Shown here: positions 26,731-33,853 of the stretch, one piece after another
Layout of the letters: each line of letters opens with the position of its first letter
Position numbering within the stretch: position 1 is the first letter of the stretch
NCBI RefSeq assembly: GCF_020084865.1
Contig: NZ_CP071953.1
Span: 434,001-498,000, forward strand
DNA length: 64,000 nt
Reading direction: 5' to 3'
Source of the DNA: Candidatus Kaistella beijingensis
GTDB taxonomy: Bacteria > Bacteroidota > Bacteroidia > Flavobacteriales > Weeksellaceae
Notes under the pieces: generated by a model
What the model was told of the DNA's origin: nothing
What the model saw: only the letters and a program-made list of their open reading frames with translations
Databases searched by the model: none
Position numbers and translations under genes: made by a program

Positions 26731-27387
26731 ATGAAAACAGAAATTATTACCTATGACAGTTATTATCTCTATTTAGAGTGTATGACCTGTCTCCTAGAGA
26801 AAAATGGTTTTGGAAAAGATTATGATTTTCTAAACACCATTAATTTTGATCAGATTGAAAATTTTATTTCTGATAAAACATCAATCCTGATAATGAATAT
26901 TGTAGGATTAGGATTAAGTGATACTTTTGATTTTATAGAAAACACGCTCAAACGATTTTGTAATCTAAAAATCATGATTTTATCGCCCAATATGGAAATG
27001 AAAGTTATTAAAAAGTTCTTTGAGAAAGGAGCGAAATCATTCCTTACTAAAAACACAAACAGTGCGGAGTTTTTGAATGCCTTGAAAGCGGTAATTGAGG
27101 ACAAAGTATATATCAATGATGATGCAAAGAAATCCCTTTTCGACTATATCTGCAATCAGGAAGAATTATCTGATAAAAAAAATTATGGCGGTGATGAATT
27201 AACTTGCCGTGAGAAAGACGTTTTAGCTCTTTTATGTGATGGTTATCGTACAAAAGAAATCGCCGACAAACTTTTTATCAGTACTCACACCGTTGAATCG
27301 CATCGCAGAAACATCATGCTTAAATTAAATGTCAATAATTCTTCAAAACTCGTAAAGTTAGCAATGGAAAACAATTTAGTGAATTAA
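26731..27387 (+). CDS. CsgD-like LuxR-type regulator with degenerate receiver
   Basis: A 218-residue protein with a receiver-like N-terminal domain (1-125) and a GerE helix-turn-helix (LTCREKDVLALLCDGYRTKE, ADKLFISTHTVESHRR). The phosphoacceptor position reads LIMNIVG: Asn replaces Asp. The N-terminal acidic pair is reduced to one Asp (ITYDSYYLY), whereas Ser (ILSPN) and Lys (FLTKN) remain. It therefore cannot be phosphorylated in the normal way, as is the case for enterobacterial CsgD. It lies tail-to-tail with the curli operon and has the palindromic site in its own promoter. Role as curli regulator is inferred. Confidence 0.85.
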   Translation: MKTEIITYDSYYLYLECMTCLLEKNGFGKDYDFLNTINFDQIENFISDKTSILIMNIVGLGLSDTFDFIENTLKRFCNLKIMILSPNMEMKVIKKFFEKGAKSFLTKNTNSAEFLNALKAVIEDKVYINDDAKKSLFDYICNQEELSDKKNYGGDELTCREKDVLALLCDGYRTKEIADKLFISTHTVESHRRNIMLKLNVNNSSKLVKLAMENNLVN

Positions 27388-27408
27388 GTTTGAATAAATT
27401 TAAAATTA

Positions 27409-27442
27409 AAACTGCTTTATCCGTTGATAAAGCAGTTTTTTT
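27409..27442. terminator. Bidirectional terminator between the CsgD-like gene and the curli operon
   Basis: 13-pair hairpin, arms AAACTGCTTTATC (27409-27421) and GATAAAGCAGTTT (27426-27438), loop CGTT, T run on the plus strand and T-rich continuation on the minus strand. Confidence 0.85.
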
Positions 27443-27454
27443 GTGGGGAGATTA

Positions 27455-28966
27455 TTATTCCCAATCAGGCATTTCTGCATTGGCGAATAATGTCGTTCTC
27501 AAATACTCAGTGTTGGCGTTATTGAAGGTTATTTTCACAATATCTTTTTGTGAAATACCGTCATTTGAAGTATTCATAAAAATGACTTCAGCATCGTTTG
27601 GTGAAAATCTCGGGTCTAAATCATTGGTCCCAAGTGGTTTTTTGCTAATCTGCGAAATGTCGGTGGTGGTGTTTGAATTCAAATCATATAAAAATATTCG
27701 TGAATCTAATTGCCGATGATTTGGATTTTCATAACCTGAAATGTCTCGGGTAAACAGTAATTTGTTTCCTGCAATGGAAAAATTCAAACCTCCTGCCGCT
27801 CCACTTTGACCGGAAAGAACAGTTTGAACGACATTTCCCAACAGATCGATAATGAAGATTTTCACATTGTATCCATTTACATCATTGGTTTTTAAGGCAA
27901 TTTTACTTCCATCAATACTCCAGTCACATTCGGTGATGAAATTTCCATCGGACGTCGTATAGATTAAAGTTAAACCACTTCCGTCTTTATTAATTTTGTA
28001 AAGTTTATTAAACGCTGGGTAAATTAATTCACTTCCATTTGAGCTCCAACAAAAATCCAAATCCTCATAATTGTAGCCTAAAACTGGCTGATTTGTAGTA
28101 ACCTGTTTCACATTTGAACCGTCTTTTTTAGCCGTAAAAATTTGCGTTGTACCTGAAACTGTCTGCAAATAGGCAATTAAGCCTGCATCATTATTAAGTC
28201 TAGGTCTCCAACTGTTTACTGCGTTGGAGGTTAACTGAAAATTTTGTCCCGTCTCATTGCTTGAAATAATGTAATAGTTAGAGCCTGATTTCTTCACATA
28301 ATGAAAACGGTTGTTCGGGGTATCAGAAACTTTAAATTGTTTCACAGCGCTGTAAACATCAGGATTTACAGTATCATTTGCAACAATTTGCCAAAAGTAG
28401 GTAACTCCAAAATTCAGATTATCTAAAACATAACTCTTTGTTTTGATATCGGATTTTTCAAAAACGGTGTTGTATAAACTATTTTTAACAATTAGTTTAA
28501 ATTTCAATTTCAAGGAATCTCCTGGATCTGGATCGGTGCAACTCCAGGTCAAAGTGACCGAGGTTGGTTGATCAACGGAATTGTCCGCGGGAGTTAGAAG
28601 TTGAGGAATGGATGGTGGGGAATTTAATGAATTATCATCTGAAAGTTCGAACACAACGCTTACCGCATTTTCTGTCTTCAAATTAACGCCTTGAAATGAT
28701 GCCAAATATCCTGTTAATTCAGCTTTTACAGAATAATCTCCCAAGGGAACGTTTTCAAGTTTGAAAGTTCCGTCTGTTCCGCTAAATACAGTTTGGGTTG
28801 TTGGAGAAGTATAAATCTTCACATTGGCAATTGGGGTATTGGTTCCTTTTTTTACCACTTTTCCGGTTATTGTTCCAGTTGTAATTTTACCAACCAAGTC
28901 TTCACTGCACGAATGGCAGAAAAAAAATAGAATAAATAGAAATAAGATATTATATAAAGTTTTCAT
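27455..28966 (-). CDS. Curli-operon lipoprotein: carboxypeptidase-regulatory, Fn3 and PD40 beta-propeller domains
   Basis: A 503-residue lipoprotein (lipobox FCHSC, Cys20). Residues about 33-110 form a carboxypeptidase-regulatory-like domain (GTITGKVVKKGTNTPIANVK, TDGTFKLENVPLGDYSV). Residues 114-212 look like Fn3 (PSIPQLLTPADNS, VTYFWQIVAND). From 215 a TolB/PD40-type propeller has repeats such as SWRPRLNNDAGLIAYL, FCWSSNGSELIYPAF and CDWSIDGSKIALK. It starts 4 bases after csgG and ends at the operon terminator, so it is cotranscribed with curli genes. It could anchor or organise the fibre at the surface; function unknown. Confidence 0.8.
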   Translation of the reverse strand: MKTLYNILFLFILFFFCHSCSEDLVGKITTGTITGKVVKKGTNTPIANVKIYTSPTTQTVFSGTDGTFKLENVPLGDYSVKAELTGYLASFQGVNLKTENAVSVVFELSDDNSLNSPPSIPQLLTPADNSVDQPTSVTLTWSCTDPDPGDSLKLKFKLIVKNSLYNTVFEKSDIKTKSYVLDNLNFGVTYFWQIVANDTVNPDVYSAVKQFKVSDTPNNRFHYVKKSGSNYYIISSNETGQNFQLTSNAVNSWRPRLNNDAGLIAYLQTVSGTTQIFTAKKDGSNVKQVTTNQPVLGYNYEDLDFCWSSNGSELIYPAFNKLYKINKDGSGLTLIYTTSDGNFITECDWSIDGSKIALKTNDVNGYNVKIFIIDLLGNVVQTVLSGQSGAAGGLNFSIAGNKLLFTRDISGYENPNHRQLDSRIFLYDLNSNTTTDISQISKKPLGTNDLDPRFSPNDAEVIFMNTSNDGISQKDIVKITFNNANTEYLRTTLFANAEMPDWE

Positions 28967-28970
28967 GGTT

Positions 28971-30359
28971 TTAATTTTTTATGTTGTGTTTTTTCGCCTG
29001 TTTGATATAGTAATTGATTCCTAAACCAATATGAAATGCCTGATCTTTCCTTTTCCCGTTCACGAAATTGTCCCAAGTATCATCAAACCCCATGTCGTAT
29101 TGAGCATTTAATCTTAATGAAAGATTGTTTCCCGCCAAATATTCTAATCCACCACCAAACTGATACTTCAAAAAATTTTTATCTTTAAACATTGTTCCGA
29201 TTCCAACATAAGCGTAAGGTGAAACAGAAAACTTTGGGAGCATTAAATATTCCAAATTCAATTCGGTATACATGAAATTATTTTTCACGATGTCCTTATT
29301 TTCAAGGGTTTCAAACCCTGCACTTAATTCGGTGTTAAAATGGTCGGTAAAGAAATATTTGAAACCTACTTTTCCGCCGATATTCATTTTTGCGTCGGTG
29401 TAATCTCCTTTAATTAAATCGCCGTTCACGATTGCCAAAACAGATGCTCTAGATCTTTCTTTATCGTTAAATTTATTTCCTACAAGTTGCTTTTCGTTCC
29501 GGATTTGTTCAGCATGATGTTTTGCAAGCAAATCTTTCACTTCTTTTTCATGAACTTTTTCAATTCTAAAAGTTCCATCTTCCACACATTCTAAAATTAA
29601 AGTGTAAACCGCTTTTTCAATGGCTTGTGTAACGGCTAAACTTACCGGTTCGTTTTGGGTAAATCCCATTTCGGCTTCCAAAATTCGGTCAGTATCAATG
29701 TATCGGAAGAAACTACCATTAACTGTTGTTGATAGGATATTTTTAGAAGTGTAAACGGTTTTCATAATTTCTCCTGTCATGCTGGAAACTACACGTAAAT
29801 AAACTGTAACACGGTCTTGTCGATATTGCGTTCCACCGCCTATTCCAAAATATCTTGCGCCAATTCCGCCTGTCATTACATTGCTATCGTAAGAAATAAT
29901 TCCGCCTTCCAAAAGAATTCCTGCATAGAGAAGGGGTGGAAGTTGGTCACTGATGATGGTTTTTCCATCTTTTGCAACTTCGTATTCTTTTCGGGTGGAA
30001 CGTATGATTTGTCTTTCGTTTAAGAGATTGCCGATATTTTCGCGTTCTATCGGCCGGAACCATTTGCTGTCTTCTAATGCTTTTAATAAAATAGAAGTAG
30101 TTCCTTGTGGAATTGCAGTACTCCAGTTGCTTCCGTTTTCCGCCATTTTGTATTGACCGGTTTGGTCTTTGAATTTGTACACTCCGATAACAATTTTATC
30201 TTCGGGAGCGGGAAGTTCTTTCAGTTGCTTTGTATAAGGCGTCATTTCACCCAAAGTAGAGGTGTCGCCTTCGGCGGGTAGATTCATCATCGTGCCGCAA
30301 CTGCTCATTATTCCTAATAGGATAAGGAGTAATAATTTGGTGGTTAATAAACTTTTCAT
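28971..30359 (-). CDS. csgG: CsgG curli secretion channel with an added C-terminal beta-barrel-like domain
   Basis: A 462-residue lipoprotein (IMSSC, Cys21). Residues about 21-285 match CsgG: VIGVYKFKDQTGQYK, TSILLKALEDSKWFRPIERE, ERQIIRSTRKEY, LLEGGIISYDSN, GGIGARYFGIGGGTQYRQD, VTVYLRVVSSMTGEI. CsgG forms the nonameric outer-membrane pore for curlin. Enterobacterial CsgG ends near residue 277; here about 170 more residues follow, with alternating strands (FNTELSAGFETL, LRLNAQYDMG, AFHIGLGINYY) like a small OmpA/OMP_b-brl barrel. The start follows csgF after 12 bases. Confidence 0.9.
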   Translation of the reverse strand: MKSLLTTKLLLLILLGIMSSCGTMMNLPAEGDTSTLGEMTPYTKQLKELPAPEDKIVIGVYKFKDQTGQYKMAENGSNWSTAIPQGTTSILLKALEDSKWFRPIERENIGNLLNERQIIRSTRKEYEVAKDGKTIISDQLPPLLYAGILLEGGIISYDSNVMTGGIGARYFGIGGGTQYRQDRVTVYLRVVSSMTGEIMKTVYTSKNILSTTVNGSFFRYIDTDRILEAEMGFTQNEPVSLAVTQAIEKAVYTLILECVEDGTFRIEKVHEKEVKDLLAKHHAEQIRNEKQLVGNKFNDKERSRASVLAIVNGDLIKGDYTDAKMNIGGKVGFKYFFTDHFNTELSAGFETLENKDIVKNNFMYTELNLEYLMLPKFSVSPYAYVGIGTMFKDKNFLKYQFGGGLEYLAGNNLSLRLNAQYDMGFDDTWDNFVNGKRKDQAFHIGLGINYYIKQAKKHNIKN

Positions 30360-30371
30360 GATATTAATTCT

Positions 30372-30767
30372 TTAGTTCGGGATTATAATTTCTGACTGTT
30401 CACCTGTTGAAGTATTTAGAATTCGTACGATTAAACCTTTGTCTGACTGTGTAACTTGTATGTACATGGAACCGAAAGTGTAATTTCCTGGTTTTAAATT
30501 TCCTGTGCCAAATTGGTCTCCGAAGAGTTTTTGGGATAACTGACTTAATAACTGCCTGTTGAGACTTTCTGTAAAACTATCCAAAGTGCTTAAGGAGCCG
30601 TAAGGATTTGTAGTTCCTTTAAACTGATTTTGTGCGGACGCTGAACTCAAAAGCCATTGGTAATTGAACGTGTCGCCTCCAAATGCGGGATTTATAGGTT
30701 TGTAAACGAACTGTTGCCCGAATATCAAACCTATTCCGCAGAATAAATAAATGAGTAATGTTTTCAT
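30372..30767 (-). CDS. csgF: Curli assembly factor CsgF
   Basis: A 131-residue secreted protein with signal peptide (1-17) and mature N-terminus QQFVYKPINPAFGG, which matches the conserved CsgF segment that plugs into the CsgG channel and narrows it. NYQWLLSSASAQNQ and the C-terminal strands complete the match. CsgF couples the CsgB nucleator to the secretion pore at the cell surface. It lies between the CsgE-like gene and csgG in a tight operon. Confidence 0.92.
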   Translation of the reverse strand: MKTLLIYLFCGIGLIFGQQFVYKPINPAFGGDTFNYQWLLSSASAQNQFKGTTNPYGSLSTLDSFTESLNRQLLSQLSQKLFGDQFGTGNLKPGNYTFGSMYIQVTQSDKGLIVRILNTSTGEQSEIIIPN

Positions 30768-30784
30768 AAGATTGTTTTTTTTGT

Positions 30785-31522
30785 TTAATAGAGGAAACCT
30801 TTGTTAGAAATCTTTTTGCTGCTGTCATATTTAATGAGACTAGCAATAGTTTCTTTCACGGCGTCATCTAAATAGTCGTCATCAGGTTTTGCCATAAACG
30901 ATAAAATATTTTCATCGTCAGCAAAAACCTGCAGTTGTGTGTTTCTGCCAGTTGAAGGAACTTCGGAAATCTTGATTCGAAAACTGAACTGCAAAGAATT
31001 CAACATTAACAGTGAGTGAAACTTACTATAGAAATCATCGCCAACTTTAGTTTTTGTTTCATTGATGATCAAACCTTTCATCATCATATTTTCTTCGTTT
31101 GCGACTTTCTCATAAGAAACACTGTTTTTGAAACTTTGCGCATTCATTTCCAAACTGTCTTTTGCAATTGGTTTTTGAGTTTTTTCGTCTTTGATAAACA
31201 GATAAACTTTCAAGGCATCGTTCTTTTCAACATTCATGCTGATTTCCGAAAGTGTTTTGGTTTCTTTCGGAAGAAGGGTGAATTTATTCTGCTGTTGTGA
31301 TGAGGACATGTTTTTTCCTTTGTCCTTTTTCACCGCAAGAAAAATGTAGTTTAAAGACTGGTGAACATCACCCAAGTTTTGGGCGACTGCCTTCATTACA
31401 AGAGAACCTTCAATGTTTTGAGTTTCAATTTTTGCCTTTACTGTTGCGCTTTCTTGAGCATTAAATTTTTTAAAGGGGAAGAGCAACATACTGAAACAAA
31501 GAAATGGGATTAAATTTTTCAT
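30785..31522 (-). CDS. csgE: CsgE-like secretion gatekeeper with an N-terminal CsgC/CsgH-like domain
   Basis: A 245-residue exported protein. Residues about 148-234 match CsgE (MKGLIINETKTKVGDDFYSK, FRIKISEVPSTGRN, QLQVFADDENILSF, LDDAVKETIASLI), the periplasmic cap of the CsgG pore. Residues 25-124 are a separate beta-sandwich-like stretch with the pattern YIFLAVKKDKGKNMSSSQQQ, then KFTLLPKETKTLSEISMNV, which resembles the CsgC/CsgH amyloid-inhibiting chaperones. The fusion is inferred from motif pattern only. The ATG at 31522 is used; a GTG one codon upstream is the alternative. It starts 9 bases after the csgB-like gene. Confidence 0.82.
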   Translation of the reverse strand: MKNLIPFLCFSMLLFPFKKFNAQESATVKAKIETQNIEGSLVMKAVAQNLGDVHQSLNYIFLAVKKDKGKNMSSSQQQNKFTLLPKETKTLSEISMNVEKNDALKVYLFIKDEKTQKPIAKDSLEMNAQSFKNSVSYEKVANEENMMMKGLIINETKTKVGDDFYSKFHSLLMLNSLQFSFRIKISEVPSTGRNTQLQVFADDENILSFMAKPDDDYLDDAVKETIASLIKYDSSKKISNKGFLY

Positions 31523-31531
31523 CACATTATT

Positions 31532-31936
31532 TTAAAAGTGTCGCACAAAAATCATTTTATCATTTGTTTTCAGGTTAATCTGCATTTCTTTGGAATTGCT
31601 GTTGTTTCCTGTAATGTCTATATAGTTGTTGTTGCCTTCAACACTTACTTTTTGCTTATTCTCAATTTCCGGATTGGTGTTGGTCATTAAAGTGGTATTG
31701 AAATCCCCGGTTTGGCGAATCATCAAATCACTTTTTTTACTTCTGTCGTAAACATTTGCCTTATTGTTATCCCCAATCTGAATTACTGCGGTTTTGGAAC
31801 CTTGTTCATAACTTTTGATGCTTTCGGCATTTAGAAGGTTCAAAATATTTTTACTGTTAATTTCGCTAAAAGTTAAATTTTGCGATAAAAAAGGATAATA
31901 AAAGAAAACGAGCAGGATTAGTATTAAATTTTTCAT
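31532..31936 (-). CDS. csgB: CsgB-like curlin nucleator
   Basis: A 134-residue secreted protein with signal peptide (1-18) and degenerate curlin repeats: VIQIGDNNKANV, MIRQTGDFNTT, KVSVEGNNNYIDITGNNS and a basic end KMIFVRHF, comparable to the basic last repeat of CsgB that anchors it to the cell. Only a few repeats keep the QxGxxN pattern. The ATG at 31936 gives a proper signal peptide; an upstream in-frame ATG at 31981 would add 15 residues but is coded within a hairpin. Confidence 0.78.
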   Translation of the reverse strand: MKNLILILLVFFYYPFLSQNLTFSEINSKNILNLLNAESIKSYEQGSKTAVIQIGDNNKANVYDRSKKSDLMIRQTGDFNTTLMTNTNPEIENKQKVSVEGNNNYIDITGNNSNSKEMQINLKTNDKMIFVRHF

Positions 31937-31954
31937 GATATTTTTTTGGATAAA

Positions 31955-31979
31955 AGGGAGAAACTCTGAAGTTTCTCCC
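31955..31979 (-). terminator. Perfect hairpin between the csgA-like and csgB-like genes (attenuator candidate)
   Basis: 10-pair perfect arms GGGAGAAACT (31956-31965) and AGTTTCTCCC (31970-31979), four-base loop, followed on the minus strand by TTTTATCC. It lies inside the operon, 32 bases after the main subunit stop, and could end most transcripts or protect the 3' end of the csgA mRNA. Confidence 0.75.
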
Positions 31980-32011
31980 AAGGGTTGAATTAATATCAGA
32001 TGATCAGTTTG

Positions 32012-32911
32012 TTAACAACCGCCTCCTGAATGTGGTGGACATTTTGGATCTGGTAATGTAGGAGCATCACAGCAAGTTCCGCCATTCGCATTTCCTGATT
32101 CTTGGAAAATATCTTGTGAATTATTGTTACCCACCTGGATTCCAACATGGTCATGTAGATTACCAACTTGTTTTACAATAATATCGTTATCACATCCGTC
32201 TTGGAAATCGGTAGCCAAGTTTTTATTGCCTAATTGAGTTTCCTTGATTGAGTTTCTGTCGCCAATTTGTGTTGCGAATGCTACGTTATCGTCACCAACT
32301 TGTTTTTGCATGATCTTGTTATCGTACCCTGTCTGTTTTCCTGTTGCTTTATTGTCGTCTCCATCTTGATTTTGGTCGATCGAGTTTCTCATACCATTTT
32401 GCCAAGCGATTGCCTTGTTGTCATCACCTTTTTGGGTTTGATTAACCTTGTTGTCCTTACCATATTGTTCAGACTTTGCGTTGTTACCGTCTCCGGTCTG
32501 GGTTTGATACGCTTCGTTTTTATCACCGCACTGCAAAGCATAAACAGAGTTGTCGTCTCCTTTTTGTTTTTGTACAACTTTGTTGAAGTCGCCGTACTGC
32601 TTAGTCGTAGCTTCATTTTTGTTGCCTTGTTGCCAAGTAGAGTTGCTGTTTGATTTTCCGCTTTGGTATACGAGCTCTTCATTTTTGTTACCAATACTGG
32701 TTGTTGCATTCTCATTTTTGGTACCAAACTGCGAAACTTTCGCTTTGTTTTGGTTACCCCACTGCAAGATGCCATTGGAATTCTCTTTTCCGTGCTGGTC
32801 AACATTTGCTTTGTTCAAGTTTCCTAACTGTGTTGTTACGTCATGGTTGTCTTGTGCGAAACCGATTGTAACTGCCATAAGTGCGAATGCACTTGCTAAT
32901 AATTTTTTCAT
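32012..32911 (-). CDS. csgA: Curlin major subunit-like protein with 22 half-repeats and a Cys-rich tail
   Basis: A 299-residue secreted protein. Signal peptide 1-19 (GFA before Q20). From Q28 to residue 269 it consists of 22 consecutive 11-residue units of the form QxGxxNxxxxx (for example QWGNQNKAKVS and QKGDDNKAIAW), equal to 11 curlin repeats of 22 residues, against five in enterobacterial CsgA. Unit 5 begins with Ser instead of Gln and unit 21 loses the Asn. The last 30 residues contain GGTCCDAP, PKCPPHSGGGC, four cysteines not typical of curlins. It is the first gene of the curli operon. Forms surface amyloid by family inference. Confidence 0.93.
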   Translation of the reverse strand: MKKLLASAFALMAVTIGFAQDNHDVTTQLGNLNKANVDQHGKENSNGILQWGNQNKAKVSQFGTKNENATTSIGNKNEELVYQSGKSNSNSTWQQGNKNEATTKQYGDFNKVVQKQKGDDNSVYALQCGDKNEAYQTQTGDGNNAKSEQYGKDNKVNQTQKGDDNKAIAWQNGMRNSIDQNQDGDDNKATGKQTGYDNKIMQKQVGDDNVAFATQIGDRNSIKETQLGNKNLATDFQDGCDNDIIVKQVGNLHDHVGIQVGNNNSQDIFQESGNANGGTCCDAPTLPDPKCPPHSGGGC

Positions 32912-32943
32912 GGTTAAAAAATTTTTATTGGTTAATTGTAGGA

Positions 32944-32951
32944 CAAATGTA
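32944..32951 (-). promoter_or_regulatory. -7 box of the curli operon
   Basis: TACATTTG on the minus strand, 32 bases upstream of the csgA-like ATG at 32911. No TTTG is found at the usual -33 distance, consistent with activator control. Confidence 0.6.
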
Positions 32952-33033
32952 GAACGATTTAAAAGGCAATAAATCCCCCGAAATGATGAATTTCAAAAAA
33001 TCACCAGAAACAATGAGAGACATGGTGAAATCA

Positions 33034-33045
33034 CCCTATAAGAAA
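33034..33045. promoter_or_regulatory. Palindrome upstream of the curli operon
   Basis: GGTG-AAAT-CACC, followed by CT as in the palindromes at 19194, 21772 and 26662. It lies 88.5 bases (centre to box start) from the csgA -7 box rather than 30.5, and a half-site AAATCACC occurs 40 bases closer (32998-33005). Confidence 0.5.
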
Positions 33046-33203
33046 ATTCATATCCTCAAAAATACTTCGGAAGTCTTATAAATAGGGATTTCCAGTGAAA
33101 AGCTGTTGGTTGTCTAAGATGAAAATTAAATTCTCTGGACGCTGATGATTAGATCAGTTAATAAAATCGTAATGAAAAATTTACAAATAAACTCGGAAAC
33201 TTT

Positions 33204-33234
33204 TTTGGTTTTTTAGTTTCCTTTTGTATATTTG
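33204..33234 (+). promoter_or_regulatory. Promoter of the tetR-efflux operon
   Basis: TTTG (33204-33207), exactly 19 bases, TATATTTG (33227-33234). Transcription would begin near 33240, which sets the tetR start at the ATG at 33251. Confidence 0.8.
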
Positions 33235-33250
33235 CACCCGAAAATTTACA

Positions 33251-33853
33251 ATGGAAAACAATTTATTCTTACTAAAAGCAACCGAACTTTTTATAGAAAA
33301 CGGTGCAAAGACGCTCACAATGGATGATGTGGCGAAGGAATTCGGGATTTCCAAAAAAACGCTTTATCAGAAATACAAAAACAAAGAAGCACTTTTAGAG
33401 GACGTTCTCGATTTCAAACTCAAGGAAATTATCTTCAAAATGCTGAAATTGGATGTGGAAATTGAAAATGCAGTGGAAAGAATGTTTTGTCGCGACGAGC
33501 AGATAGAAAAGGCTGTAAAGTCAAACGATTCAATGCTGATTAAACAGTTGGTTAAATATTATCCTTCCATATTTAACAAACACATGCTGAATTTTTCCGA
33601 AAAGTTTGCAGAAGTTTTGGTGAGAAATATCGAGAAAGGGCGTAAACAAGGATATTACCGAACAGATTTCGATGCATCCATCTATTCAAAATTATTTTTT
33701 CAGTTAATGATGTCTTACGAATCGTCACCCTTTTTCGACACCTCGGAAATCGACAGAGAAGAATTTCATCAGGAAGCCATGATGCTTTATATGAACGCCA
33801 TCACCACTGAAAAAGGAAGAGAAATATTAAAAAAAATATACAAATCTAAATAA
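33251..33853 (+). CDS. TetR/AcrR family repressor of the efflux operon
   Basis: A 200-residue regulator. The helix-turn-helix is in residues 20-42 (MDDVAKEFGISKKTLYQKY), and the rest is a helical ligand-binding domain. An in-frame TTG at 33224 lies within the -7 box, so the ATG at 33251 (MENNLFLLKATELF) is used. Its stop overlaps the start of the tolC-like gene (TAATG), so it is cotranscribed with, and probably represses, the tripartite pump. Confidence 0.9.
   Translation: MENNLFLLKATELFIENGAKTLTMDDVAKEFGISKKTLYQKYKNKEALLEDVLDFKLKEIIFKMLKLDVEIENAVERMFCRDEQIEKAVKSNDSMLIKQLVKYYPSIFNKHMLNFSEKFAEVLVRNIEKGRKQGYYRTDFDASIYSKLFFQLMMSYESSPFFDTSEIDREEFHQEAMMLYMNAITTEKGREILKKIYKSK

Noticed and set aside
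32267..32653. Plus-strand open frame rich in Val, Leu and Cys over the curlin gene
   Set aside because: It is the antisense of the regular curlin repeats; the repeat pattern makes long open frames on several strands.
32012..32911. CRISPR-like periodicity from the regular 33-base units in the curlin gene
   Set aside because: The units are coding (11 residues each), vary in DNA sequence and have no spacers.
33224..33250. Longer TetR start at a TTG codon
   Set aside because: The TTG lies inside the TATATTTG -7 box, upstream of the expected transcription start.
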